Below are positions 16,957 to 25,707 of a stretch of 39,655 bases of DNA, piece by piece. The stretch spans positions 1 through 39,655 of the forward strand of contig PIVQ01000010.1 in NCBI GenBank assembly GCA_003354055.1, written 5' to 3'. The stretch is from Desulfobacteraceae bacterium. Its GTDB lineage: Bacteria > Desulfobacterota > Desulfobacteria > Desulfobacterales > Desulfobacteraceae. The stretch's first letter is position 1. Every line of letters starts with the position of its first letter. The position numbers and the translations under genes are program-made. The notes below the pieces were generated by a model. The model did not search any database, was not told the origin of the DNA, and saw nothing but the letters and a program-made list of their open reading frames with translations.

Positions 16957-17652
16957 ATGCCTTTATTGGACAATGGGAAAAAACCCATGAAACCGGCGGA
17001 ATATGCCGAACACCGGATTATAGAAGCCATTCTGGATAAATCCTATGGAGCAGGGGATGCCCTTCCGGGTGAACGGGCCCTGGCCCAGTCTCTGGGGGTG
17101 ACCCGGCCGACTTTGAGGGAAACGCTCCAGCGTCTGGGAAGGGAAGGGTGGGTCACTATTGCCCATGGCAAGCCCACCCGTGTCAATGATTATCTAACCC
17201 AGGGAGGCTTAGGCATATTAACAACCCTGGCCCGGTACGGGGATTATCTTTCCAGTGATTTAATTGTTCATCTGCTTAAGACCCGGACCCTGATTTTACC
17301 GGGTGTGGCACGGGAAGCCATTCAGAACGACGCCGATGCCATTCTGGCTTACCTTTCGATTTCCTTGCCGGAAGATACGGATCCGGTTGCCTTTACCCGG
17401 TATGACTGGGGACTTCAGATTCTGATGGTGGAAAAAGCCCGAAACCCGGTTTTGGGAATGATTTACAACGATTTTTCCCCAGTATACCATGTGCTGTGTG
17501 ACCGGTATTTTTCCATGGAAAAGGCAAAAAAACAGTCCAAGGGGTATTACAAAAAACTTGCAACCGCCATCCGGAACAAAGATGAGGACATCCGGGAGTT
17601 GGTTGAGGCATCCATGCAGGATGCCCTGACCCTGTGGGAGGCCATGCCATGA
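16957..17652 (+). CDS. fadR: GntR-family acyl-CoA-responsive regulator FadR
   Basis: A 231-residue protein that resembles E. coli FadR along its length, not just the generic GntR family. The winged helix (residues about 10-80) includes PGERALAQSLGVTRPTLRE and WVTIAHGKPTRVND, retaining the Thr-Arg-X-Thr-X-X-Arg and His-Gly residues that contact DNA in FadR. The all-helical C-terminal domain begins GLGILTTLARYGD, like the FadR acyl-CoA-binding domain. The ATG at 16957 is chosen because AAGGGG lies six bases upstream; the in-frame ATG at 16927 has no ribosome binding site. A matching operator covers its promoter. It overlaps the downstream dehydrogenase gene by ATGA. FadR of this type is best known from gammaproteobacteria, so acquisition by transfer is possible. 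Confidence 0.88.
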   Translation: MPLLDNGKKPMKPAEYAEHRIIEAILDKSYGAGDALPGERALAQSLGVTRPTLRETLQRLGREGWVTIAHGKPTRVNDYLTQGGLGILTTLARYGDYLSSDLIVHLLKTRTLILPGVAREAIQNDADAILAYLSISLPEDTDPVAFTRYDWGLQILMVEKARNPVLGMIYNDFSPVYHVLCDRYFSMEKAKKQSKGYYKKLATAIRNKDEDIRELVEASMQDALTLWEAMP

Positions 17653-19211
17653 ATTTGGACAAAATCGAATCTTGCTATGATATTGTGATTGTAGGCGGCG
17701 GCGTTACCGGGGCCGGCGTGTTTCACCAGGCGGTTAACATGGGTCTTAAGGCTCTTCTGGTAGAGGCAAAGGATTTTGCCTGGGGAACCTCAAGCAGATC
17801 TTCAAAGATGGTGCACGGTGGGCTGCGGTATCTGAAAGAGGGAAAATTTTTATTGACCCGGTCTGCGGTAAAGGAACGTCAGCGTCTCTTGGCAGCTTAT
17901 CCTGGGCTGGTGACTCCCCTGGAGTTTATCATGCCCATCTACAAAGATTTGGGGCCATCTAGCGCCGCAATGAAGACCGGCTTGAATATCTACAGCCTTA
18001 TGGCCGGAGAACGCCAGCATCAGACCTTTGACCGGAAAACAACCCAGGATCTGGTGACAGGCGTCCGGTCAAACGGGCTGGTCTCTGCCGTAGGATTCAA
18101 GGATGCCCAGGTGGACGATGCCCGGCTGGTGTTGCGGCTCATCTTTGATGCCTGTGATCGGGGGGGGCATGCCCTGAATTACACAGGCGCATCAGGGATT
18201 GAACGAGACAGAAAAGGAAAAGTCCGGGCGGTTCTGCTAAAAGATGCAGACACCGGACAGGAACGGGAAATCCTGACAACGGCGGTTATCAATGCCACTG
18301 GCGCCTTTGCTGAGACCCTTCATCCGTCCCCTATGAAAGGTTTTCATATCCGGCCTTTACGGGGAAGCCATCTGATATTTCCGGGGAAGTGCTACAAAAT
18401 GGATCGGGTGATCTCCTTCATCCAGCCACGGGACAACCGGCCCATCTTTATTTTCCCCTGGGAAGGCTGTCTTGTGCTTGGTACCACTGATGTGGACTTT
18501 CACGGAGATTTGAATACGGATCCCGCCATTACCTCCGAAGAGGTCGACTATCTCATGGAGGGCCTTGATTCAATTTTGCCCGGGCTGAACCTGTCTGTGG
18601 ATGATGCGGTTGCAGCCATTGCAGGGGTTCGACCGGTGCTGAGCAAAAAGAAAAAAGCCGCCTCAAAAGAGTCCAGAGAGCATGTGGTCTGGAAGGACAA
18701 GGGCCTTGTTACGATAACCGGTGGAAAATTGACCACCTTCAGCCTGCTGGCCCGTGATGCGCTTCGGGCGGCAGCGCCCTATCTTCCTAAAAAAGAAAAA
18801 GCAAAGGGTCAAAGGCATTTAACACAGATGTCAGATCGGCAAACAGATCTTCCCGGGTTGGATGATGCCGCCTCTTTGCGGATACGGGGCAGATACGGGA
18901 ACCGGATAAAAAATCTGGCAAACCACCTGACCGAAGATGGCAGAAGGACCGTTGAATCCACCCATACCCTGTGGGCGGAACTGCGCCACGGTGCCGGATC
19001 CGAGCAGATTCGCCATCTGTCCGATCTTTTGCTAAGACGGGTCCGAATCGGATTGCTTTTGCCCAACGGCGGACTTGATATCATGGATCGGATCCGGGAA
19101 CAGGTTTCTCCCTGTCTTTCCTGGGACAAGAACAGGTGGGAAAAAGAAATTCAAGACTACAGGCAATTATGGGAACGCGCATACTCTCCACGGGGAGGTA
19201 ACAAAAGATGA
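17649..19211 (+). CDS. FAD-dependent glycerol-3-phosphate dehydrogenase (GlpD-like)
   Basis: A 520-residue flavoprotein. Residues about 15-45 hold the dinucleotide fold (IVGGGVTGAGVFHQA), followed by the GlpD signature SSRSSKMVHGGLRYL. LGTTDVDF, IAGVRPVLS and ITGGKLTTF are further GlpA/GlpD landmarks, and a C-terminal domain (about 390-515) matches the GlpD cap. It oxidises glycerol 3-phosphate to dihydroxyacetone phosphate, passing electrons to quinone at the membrane. The ATG at 17649 overlaps the fadR stop and has GGGAGG seven bases before it; a GTG at 17634 would add five residues without a ribosome binding site. In this operon it may supply the DHAP backbone used to make ether lipids, rather than serve glycerol catabolism alone. 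Confidence 0.88.
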   Translation: MNLDKIESCYDIVIVGGGVTGAGVFHQAVNMGLKALLVEAKDFAWGTSSRSSKMVHGGLRYLKEGKFLLTRSAVKERQRLLAAYPGLVTPLEFIMPIYKDLGPSSAAMKTGLNIYSLMAGERQHQTFDRKTTQDLVTGVRSNGLVSAVGFKDAQVDDARLVLRLIFDACDRGGHALNYTGASGIERDRKGKVRAVLLKDADTGQEREILTTAVINATGAFAETLHPSPMKGFHIRPLRGSHLIFPGKCYKMDRVISFIQPRDNRPIFIFPWEGCLVLGTTDVDFHGDLNTDPAITSEEVDYLMEGLDSILPGLNLSVDDAVAAIAGVRPVLSKKKKAASKESREHVVWKDKGLVTITGGKLTTFSLLARDALRAAAPYLPKKEKAKGQRHLTQMSDRQTDLPGLDDAASLRIRGRYGNRIKNLANHLTEDGRRTVESTHTLWAELRHGAGSEQIRHLSDLLLRRVRIGLLLPNGGLDIMDRIREQVSPCLSWDKNRWEKEIQDYRQLWERAYSPRGGNKR

Positions 19212-20761
19212 CTGAAAAATATCTATTGTCCATCGATTGCGGCACCCAGAGTTTGAGAGCCCTGGTTTTTGGCCTGGACGGTACGCTTCTGGCCAGAGAA
19301 CAGATTGAATACGATCCCTATGTCAGCCCGGGGCCGGGGCTTGCAGAGCAGGACCCTGAGATTTATTGGGAAAGCCTGATTCAGGCCTGCCGGCAACTGA
19401 ACCAAAGGGAACCCAAGATTATGTCAGGTATCGCAGGGATTGGGGTGACCTCCCAGCGGGCCACCATGATCAACGTGGATGCAGGGGGCAAAGCCCTTCG
19501 TCCGGCCATTGTCTGGCTGGACCAGCGGGTGGCCAAGCCTGTGGCCGGCGCCTCAGGGGTGATCGGCATGGGGGTTAAGCTGGCAGGGCTTCAAAGTAAA
19601 ATCACGGATGTCCAGGCCCAGGCCAAATGCAATTGGATTCGTCAGAACCAGGAAGCGATTTGGGCAGATACCCACAAGTACCTACAGGTGTCCGGGTTCT
19701 TAAACTTCAGACTCACCAATGGGTTTACCGATGGCGTTGCCTCACAGATCGGCCATCTGCCGTTTGATTATAAAAAACAAAAATGGGCAGGTCCCTGGTC
19801 TTTGACCCGAAAATTTTTTCCCGTGGAAAAGGATAAATTACCCAGATTGATTCAGGCGGGTGAGGTCCTGGGCCGGGTACACCAAAGCGCGGCAGACCTG
19901 ACCGGATTACCTGTCAATACCCCGGTGGTGGCCTGCGGATCCGACAAGGGGTGTGAAACCTTAGGCAGTGGTGTGGTGGACCAGACCATGGTGTCGTTGA
20001 GTTTCGGCACTACGGCCACGGTGCAGACCACCACGGACCGGTATTTTGAAGCCATTCCGTTTATGCCCCCGTATCCTGCGCCCATTCCGGGATACTATAA
20101 TCCTGAGGTGGAGATTTTCAGGGGGTTCTGGATGATTTCCTGGTTTAAAAAGGAGTTTGCCCAGAAAGAGGTGGAAACGGCAAAAAATTTAGGAGTTGCC
20201 CCTGAGGAACTGCTGAACCAATGCCTGGAACGGACCGAACCGGGTGCCATGGGGCTTATGGTTCAGCCCTATTGGGGACCGGGGCTGGAGCATCCTGATG
20301 CCAAGGGGGCTATGATCGGATTCGGGGATGTGCATACCCGGGATCATGTCTACCGGGCCGTGATTGAAGGCCTGGGATTTGCCCTGCTGGAGGGAATGGA
20401 AAAGATCCAGGCCAAAGGAAAAGTCAAGGTGCAGCAGGCTGCCCTGTCCGGCGGCGCCTCGCAGAGTAATGCCATTTGTCAGATTGCCGCAGATATTTTC
20501 AACCTGCCCATGGTTAAAGCCGCCACCCACGAAACCTCGGGGTTGGGGGCTGCCGTGCTCACGGCAAAGGGGATTGGTGCCTATGAGAGTATTCAGGAGG
20601 CTGCGGGAAGGATGACCCGCCCGGCCACCCGATTCAATCCCGATCCCAATCATGTGGCTATTTACAAGGCGTTATACGAGCGGGTGTACAAAAAAATGTA
20701 CAAGGCGCTTTCCCCTTTATACAAAGAGATTCAACAGATAACAGGATACCCGGAAAAATGA
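19208..20761 (+). CDS. FGGY-family carbohydrate/polyol kinase
   Basis: A 517-residue kinase of the glycerol/xylulose kinase superfamily. The N-terminal phosphate-binding loop is DCGTQSLRALVF; the family features VTSQRATM, WLDQR, CGSDKGCETLG, SFGTTATVQ and LSGGASQSNAICQIAAD are all present, so the fold is complete and likely active. The substrate is not certain: the neighbours (glycerol-3-phosphate dehydrogenase, alkyl-DHAP-synthase-like enzyme) suggest glycerol or dihydroxyacetone, but the substrate region is not that of a typical GlpK. It is linked to the genes on both sides by four-base ATGA overlaps, and GGGGAGG provides a ribosome binding site upstream. An alternative is a xylulokinase-like or other C3-C5 polyol kinase. 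Confidence 0.85.
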   Translation: MTEKYLLSIDCGTQSLRALVFGLDGTLLAREQIEYDPYVSPGPGLAEQDPEIYWESLIQACRQLNQREPKIMSGIAGIGVTSQRATMINVDAGGKALRPAIVWLDQRVAKPVAGASGVIGMGVKLAGLQSKITDVQAQAKCNWIRQNQEAIWADTHKYLQVSGFLNFRLTNGFTDGVASQIGHLPFDYKKQKWAGPWSLTRKFFPVEKDKLPRLIQAGEVLGRVHQSAADLTGLPVNTPVVACGSDKGCETLGSGVVDQTMVSLSFGTTATVQTTTDRYFEAIPFMPPYPAPIPGYYNPEVEIFRGFWMISWFKKEFAQKEVETAKNLGVAPEELLNQCLERTEPGAMGLMVQPYWGPGLEHPDAKGAMIGFGDVHTRDHVYRAVIEGLGFALLEGMEKIQAKGKVKVQQAALSGGASQSNAICQIAADIFNLPMVKAATHETSGLGAAVLTAKGIGAYESIQEAAGRMTRPATRFNPDPNHVAIYKALYERVYKKMYKALSPLYKEIQQITGYPEK

Positions 20762-22446
20762 AAAACTTAAAGAATACCATGCCCAAGTGGATAGAGACCG
20801 CACCCAAACCTGATTCCTTTCGTTCTATTTTAAAATGGGGGGATGCCGAAGAGTTTAAGAACCCGAGTCAGGGTTTTTTAAATGTGATGAAAAATGTTCT
20901 GGGACTGACCCCTTCCGATTTTACCGATACTCAGAGTGTGGGAGATGAACCCGTCAGCCTGGATATGCCGGTGACCCTTGATGATAAGGACGTAAAGGCA
21001 ATCAGGGACATTGTCGGGGATGAAAATGTTTCTGCGGCTGTGTATGATAGGCTTAAGTATACCAGCGGCAAGGCCATGGAAGATCTGATGAAATTGCGGC
21101 AATGCCGGGTGACGGATGTCTGCGATCTTGTGGTTCATCCTAAGGATAAGGCAGATGTGGAGGCGGTGGTTGGCATCTGCAATGACAGGAATATTGCCGT
21201 CCATGCCTACGGTGGCGGAAGTTCCGTCACATTCGGCCTGGACTGTCCCAAAGGCGGGGTGACGCTGGTCATGTCCACCCATATGAACCGGATGATCTCA
21301 TTTAACGAAACCGACCAGACCATTACGGTGGAACCGGGAATGATGGGGCCTGTCTATGAGGACCTGCTCAACCGGGCACCCAAGACCCTGGGGGCCAAAA
21401 AGGCCTATACCGGTGGACATTTTCCCCAGAGTTTTGAATTCTCCTCTGTGGGCGGCTGGATCACTGCCCTGGGATCGGGTCAGGCATCCTCCCTGTACGG
21501 CGATGCTGCCGATATGGTGATTGCCCAGGAATATGTAACCCCTTCAGGCAGTTTTAAAACCCTGTCCTATGCGGCCACTGCCACAGGGCCCAAGGTCAAC
21601 GAGATTATGAAAGGATCCGAAGGCTGTTTCGGCATTCTGGTTTCCGTAACCTTCAAGGTGTTTGAATATCTTCCCGACAATAACCGGCAGTTTTCATTTA
21701 TGTTTCCGGATTTTGAATCTGCCGTATCCGCAGGACGTGCCATCAGCCAGGGCCGGTTCGGCATGCCTGCCATTTTCAGGATTTCCGATCCCGAGGAAAC
21801 GGATGTGGCCATGCAGATGTATGGGCTTGAAGGAGGAATCGGGGACAAGGTTCTTAACTTTAAGGGAATGAAACCCGGGAAACGCTGTCTTGTTATGGGC
21901 CAGGCCGAAGGAGAAAAGGACTTTGCCGCCAATGTACTCAAACAGATAAAACGTATCGCCCGGCAGCGTGGTGGTATGTATCTGACCGGTTACCCCATGA
22001 GGAAGTGGTACCATGGAAGGTTTTCAGATCCCTATATGCGGGATGCCCTCAACGATTACGGGGTTCTAATCGATACCCTGGAATGTTCCACCACCTGGGA
22101 AAACCTTCATCATCTCCATAAAGAGGTCAGAGCAGTGGTCAAGGCCAACCCCAACACCATCTGCATGACCCATGCCTCGCATTTTTATGCCCAGGGCACC
22201 AATCTCTACTTTATTTTTATTACCAGGATGTTGGATATTGAGGGATTCAGGGTCTACCAGCAGTCCATTATCGATGCCATAGAGCAGGCCGGGGGATCCT
22301 TGAGCCACCACCATGGTGTGGGACGAATGATGGCCCCATGGATGGAAAGGCATCTGGGTGAAAATCAGATGGGAATTCTCAAAGCGCTGAAAAAACATCT
22401 GGATCCCAAGGGCATCATGAATCCGGGTGGATTAGGCTTGGATTAA
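20758..22446 (+). CDS. Alkyldihydroxyacetonephosphate synthase-like FAD enzyme
   Basis: A 562-residue protein of the VAO/PCMH flavin family, closest to AGPS. The FAD domain (about 125-310) has AYGGGSSVTFGL and SFEFSSVGGWI, where AGPS has a near-identical SYEFSTVGGW. The C-terminal cap contains the diagnostic histidine cluster in LSHHHGVGRMMAPW, matching the AGPS active-site histidines, and a closing MNPGG. AGPS exchanges the acyl chain of acyl-DHAP for a fatty alcohol, the first ether-bond step; some deltaproteobacteria contain alkyl glycerol ethers. A D-lactate or other 2-hydroxyacid dehydrogenase is the alternative but would lack the HHH motif in this context. The gene is coupled to the kinase by ATGA. 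Its stop shares the palindrome TTAA (22443-22446) with the stop of the convergent HD-GYP gene. Confidence 0.85.
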   Translation: MKNLKNTMPKWIETAPKPDSFRSILKWGDAEEFKNPSQGFLNVMKNVLGLTPSDFTDTQSVGDEPVSLDMPVTLDDKDVKAIRDIVGDENVSAAVYDRLKYTSGKAMEDLMKLRQCRVTDVCDLVVHPKDKADVEAVVGICNDRNIAVHAYGGGSSVTFGLDCPKGGVTLVMSTHMNRMISFNETDQTITVEPGMMGPVYEDLLNRAPKTLGAKKAYTGGHFPQSFEFSSVGGWITALGSGQASSLYGDAADMVIAQEYVTPSGSFKTLSYAATATGPKVNEIMKGSEGCFGILVSVTFKVFEYLPDNNRQFSFMFPDFESAVSAGRAISQGRFGMPAIFRISDPEETDVAMQMYGLEGGIGDKVLNFKGMKPGKRCLVMGQAEGEKDFAANVLKQIKRIARQRGGMYLTGYPMRKWYHGRFSDPYMRDALNDYGVLIDTLECSTTWENLHHLHKEVRAVVKANPNTICMTHASHFYAQGTNLYFIFITRMLDIEGFRVYQQSIIDAIEQAGGSLSHHHGVGRMMAPWMERHLGENQMGILKALKKHLDPKGIMNPGGLGLD

Positions 22447-23669
22447 AATCCGAAAAAGGGGTTGGCCAGTTTCTTTTCAAGCAGGTTCTGGTCAGCCAAC
22501 CGGCCCATGTTCTGGGTTAGGATATCCAGGCAATGGTCAATGGATTCTCCTGTCTCAAGAATATTTTTCCGAATCCGGATCATGTCGAAAAAGGCCTGGA
22601 CCACATCCGGATCAAATCGGGTACCTACTCCCTGTTTAAGATCGGTAAGGGCGGAAGCCAGGTCTTTTTTGGGGAGGCCGGGCCGGCCTGTGATCATGGT
22701 TTCAAAGGCATCGCATACCGTCAGAATCCGGGCGCCCAGAGGGATGTCTTTTCCCTTTTTGCCGTCCGGATAGCCGTTTCCGTTGAACAACTCATGGTGA
22801 GACCGGACCAGGGGCTCGATCTCCCCTAAAAAGGTCAGAGGTCTTAAGATGTCTGCCCCAAGTGCGGGATGCTGCCGGATGAAGCCCAACTCTTTTTTAT
22901 TCAGTTTACCCAGGCGGTCCAGAATATTATCCCGGGTACCAATTTTGCCGATGTCATGGAGGATGCCCGCATGGTAGATCAGCCGGGCGGTCTCTTCATC
23001 CAGGTTCATCTGCTCGGCCGTTGCCTTTGCCAGGCGGGCCACGGTCAGGGAATGGCCGTGGGTAATAGGGTCGCGGGCTTCAATGGCCAGGGCAAATACC
23101 TGGATGATCTGGCCGTAAAGGTCCAACATCTCCTTGTCATACCCAATGGCCTTTTCAAGGGCAATGGCCCCCTGTTCCCCCAGGGCGGTGAGCAGTTCAA
23201 GTTCATGGCCTGCCAGGGTCCTGTGCCCGGTAAAATAAACCGCCAGTAGACCTGTATAGGGGCCTGAAATATCAAAGTAAAGTCCTGAAATGGCATTGAT
23301 CAGCCGTTTGCCTAAGCGCTCAAGGTCCGGAATCCGGTCATCGCTCCTTGCATCGGAAATGGCGATCGGGATTTTTGCCTTGGGGTCAAACAGGGTCATA
23401 AGGGTGGGATAGTCCACCCGGGACAGGCTCTGATAATCAAACCCTGTGCTGATTTTTGTCTCGATGTTTTTCTGGGAATTGTTCAGGATCCAGAAAATAC
23501 ACCCCTTGGCCCCTAATATCTCTGTGATATTTTCAACAATGCATTCCAGAATTTTAGTGGTTCCGGTATTGGAATGAATCTGCTTGGAGATCCTGGCAAA
23601 CACTCTGAAATAGTCTTTGAATTGGGAGTTGCCGGTTGCGTCATCATCCGTTATTGGGATGCGGTCCAT
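22443..23669 (-). CDS. GAF/HD-GYP protein, probable c-di-GMP phosphodiesterase
   Basis: A 408-residue cytoplasmic protein. Residues about 15-180 form a GAF sensory domain; residues about 190-385 form HD-GYP with the metal-binding HDIGK and the signature HHELFNGNGYPDG. The domain hydrolyses c-di-GMP to GMP or pGpG. A GGAG ribosome binding site precedes the ATG by five bases. It begins 15 bp after the DUF294 gene and is the last gene of the minus-strand block, so it may be the output of the partner-switching genes upstream. No terminator is visible before the convergent alkyl-DHAP-synthase-like gene. Confidence 0.92.
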   Translation of the reverse strand: MDRIPITDDDATGNSQFKDYFRVFARISKQIHSNTGTTKILECIVENITEILGAKGCIFWILNNSQKNIETKISTGFDYQSLSRVDYPTLMTLFDPKAKIPIAISDARSDDRIPDLERLGKRLINAISGLYFDISGPYTGLLAVYFTGHRTLAGHELELLTALGEQGAIALEKAIGYDKEMLDLYGQIIQVFALAIEARDPITHGHSLTVARLAKATAEQMNLDEETARLIYHAGILHDIGKIGTRDNILDRLGKLNKKELGFIRQHPALGADILRPLTFLGEIEPLVRSHHELFNGNGYPDGKKGKDIPLGARILTVCDAFETMITGRPGLPKKDLASALTDLKQGVGTRFDPDVVQAFFDMIRIRKNILETGESIDHCLDILTQNMGRLADQNLLEKKLANPFFGF

Positions 23670-23684
23670 GGTGTCTCCAAAAGT

Positions 23685-24854
23685 TTAATTAAAAAAATTC
23701 ATCCAGGCCTGGTTGTAGGTATCCGCCATTTTCTTCTGGAACCTATTCACAACGCAAAGCGACCGGTTCAGCAGCTTTAAGGTTTGTAAATCCAGGCGGG
23801 AAATATCAATGCAATTGTTCGGCAAATTCGGCCTGTAACTTTGATCTGAAGTCTCTTCGGTAAGGCGCTTACTCAGATGGCTGGTCAGTTTCAGCCGGGT
23901 TAGAAAGATAAAGGCCCGGGTATAATCACGGTATTCGTCGTCTGTGATCACCTCATCATCCCTGAGTTGCTCCAGCCGCCTGAGGGTGGAAGGAATCTTT
24001 ATGCCGTGATTCACTGCAAAGAGCCGGGCCCCGTTGACCATATGGGCAATAGCCTGGGTCTTGAGGTTGAAGCATTGTTTGCAGCCGTTTTTCCGCCGGG
24101 TCCGGATTCGGTTGAAGCGTGTCTTGGGAGCGGCAAATAATTGGTCGTCCCGTACCAGGAAATGACTGGCGGAAGAATGCTGGGCAAAGTTTTGAAATAC
24201 CCGGGTCTGGAGCATGGCTGCCAGACGGCTGTCCCCGAAAACAGCCTTGAAATCCAGAAGTATGGTCAGTTTGCGGATCGCCATGGGGTCTGTGGAGCCC
24301 ACCCAGCTATCCAACGCTCGCAGCCACTCGCCAAGGGGCCTGCACCAGTCAGGATTGGTCGCCATAACCTCTCCCGTACAGAAACTGAATCCGAATTGGT
24401 CCAGGTCATGGGTGACGGCACGGGCCAGGGCATTGAAATAGTCAATTGCCTCTTGTTCACGGCCGGGCATGGGATCTGCGTAAATAAGCGCATTGTCCTG
24501 GTCAGTCCGGATGACCTGTTCTCCCCTTGCATCAGAACCCATGGAGATCCAGCAGAAGGGCAGAGGAGGGCTTATGTGATCTAATGTTTCACGTTCTGTG
24601 ATTTTATCCTGGATGATCCGGCAGGTCACTATGGTATTGAAGTGGGAAACCCGGTCAAACAGAATGGCCAGGTCCGGTTCCTTACCTATCGTGCCCCGGT
24701 GATGAAGATAGTCCAGAATCCATTGATCCGCTTGTTCTGCAATTCGGGTCATAGATCCCGGGAAGTCCTCCCGGCTGACAGCAGCCTCAAGGGCCTTATA
24801 TCGATCTGTCAGGTTGTGGTCTGGTTCCGTTGGCTCTGCTGATTCCGGGTTCAT
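23685..24854 (-). CDS. DUF294 nucleotidyltransferase-like signalling protein
   Basis: A protein of about 389 residues from ATG 24854. The middle contains a GlnD-like nucleotidyltransferase motif (GSDARGEQ followed by TDQDNALIY), typical of DUF294, and the C-terminal half fits the helical DUF294_C domain. Such proteins often occur beside CBS, cNMP-binding or partner-switching modules, with a suspected nucleotidylation or signalling role; the substrate is unknown. The frame is open to 24947, but that extension overlaps the upstream kinase gene by 77 bases and looks like a shadow; no ribosome binding site favours either start. It lies between the RsbW-like gene and the HD-GYP gene in one operon. 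Confidence 0.85.
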   Translation of the reverse strand: MNPESAEPTEPDHNLTDRYKALEAAVSREDFPGSMTRIAEQADQWILDYLHHRGTIGKEPDLAILFDRVSHFNTIVTCRIIQDKITERETLDHISPPLPFCWISMGSDARGEQVIRTDQDNALIYADPMPGREQEAIDYFNALARAVTHDLDQFGFSFCTGEVMATNPDWCRPLGEWLRALDSWVGSTDPMAIRKLTILLDFKAVFGDSRLAAMLQTRVFQNFAQHSSASHFLVRDDQLFAAPKTRFNRIRTRRKNGCKQCFNLKTQAIAHMVNGARLFAVNHGIKIPSTLRRLEQLRDDEVITDDEYRDYTRAFIFLTRLKLTSHLSKRLTEETSDQSYRPNLPNNCIDISRLDLQTLKLLNRSLCVVNRFQKKMADTYNQAWMNFFN

Positions 24855-24870
24855 TGAGTTGGAAGGTTGT

Positions 24871-25311
24871 CTACCCTGTGGCGTCGGTGCAGTGTTTGAC
24901 CAGGGTAAGGACGTTTTTGCCCTGGCGGCGTTCATAACTGACGTCATCCATCATCTGTTTGGTCAGAAAAATTCCCAGTCCTCCGATGGCCCGGTCCTCC
25001 ACGGAAAGTGTGGTATCCGGATCCGGCCGGTCAAGGGGATCAAAGGCCGGGCCCTGATCCGTCACTGTGATGGTTAATGAGTTGTCGTTGTCCCAGCTGC
25101 AGTCCAACTCAATATCATCGGATGCGTGATCTTGATCCGGGGCCTGAGCATAGGCATAGTTGATCACATTTACCAAAACCTCTTCCAGAGCCAGTTCAAC
25201 CTGCGCAATGGCTTTGGCATCCATACCGCAGGCCGCAGCCGCGTCACGGCCGTGGGCCATAAGAGCTTCCAGGTTTTCCATAGTCGCAGAAATGACCAGG
25301 GGTTTGTTCAA
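24871..25311 (-). CDS. RsbW/SpoIIAB-like serine kinase (anti-sigma type)
   Basis: A 146-residue GHKL ATPase: N-box VELALEEVLVNVINYAY, ATP-binding DQGPAFDP and GGLGIFL. These proteins phosphorylate a STAS antagonist and release or bind a partner, often a sigma factor. No sigma gene is present here, so the target may be another protein, possibly the DUF294 or HD-GYP product. The start is TTG (25311-25309), supported by a textbook AGGAGG six bases upstream; no ATG fits. It sits downstream of the STAS gene, as in classic rsb operons. Confidence 0.92.
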   Translation of the reverse strand: MNKPLVISATMENLEALMAHGRDAAAACGMDAKAIAQVELALEEVLVNVINYAYAQAPDQDHASDDIELDCSWDNDNSLTITVTDQGPAFDPLDRPDPDTTLSVEDRAIGGLGIFLTKQMMDDVSYERRQGKNVLTLVKHCTDATG

Positions 25312-25353
25312 GGCCTACCTCCTTCAAGCTGTGGCGAAAAAAACGTAACGGGT

Positions 25354-25692
25354 TCAGGCGCCTAATTCGGCCATGGCATCTTCCTGGGTGTCAAAAATTT
25401 TAAAGATGGCGGTAAATCCGGATACATCAAATACTTCGTAAATTTTTTCATCAAGGCCGCATAGGACCAGATCTCCGCTTGACGCCTTTAGTTTTTTTGC
25501 AACGGTGATCAATACCCGAAGGCCTGCACTGGAAATATACTCAAGACCTTTGAAGTTGATGAGCATCTTGTTTCTGCCCTCATCGATTACCTTGCCGATT
25601 TCCTCATTGACACCAGGGGCGGACTGAGCGTCAATTCGGCCGTTTAAGAAGATCAGATCAGTCTGGTTTAGAATTTCATGTTCCACAGTCAT
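25354..25692 (-). CDS. STAS-domain anti-sigma factor antagonist (SpoIIAA/RsbV-like)
   Basis: A 112-residue single STAS domain. The phosphorylation region is EYISSAGLRVL with Ser54/Ser55 at the usual site of SpoIIAA (DSSGL); the preceding Asp is replaced by Ile. Unphosphorylated, it would sequester the RsbW-like kinase encoded next; phosphorylated, it would release it. The REC-PP2C phosphatase encoded 15 bp upstream would remove the phosphate. AAGGA eight bases before ATG serves as ribosome binding site. Confidence 0.92.
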   Translation of the reverse strand: MTVEHEILNQTDLIFLNGRIDAQSAPGVNEEIGKVIDEGRNKMLINFKGLEYISSAGLRVLITVAKKLKASSGDLVLCGLDEKIYEVFDVSGFTAIFKIFDTQEDAMAELGA

Positions 25693-25707
25693 GATATTAT
25701 CCTTTAT

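Noticed and set aside
24855..24947. N-terminal extension of the DUF294 protein
   Set aside because: It overlaps the RsbW-like gene by 77 bases and its Ser/Pro/Gln-rich sequence looks like out-of-frame translation; start at 24854 preferred.
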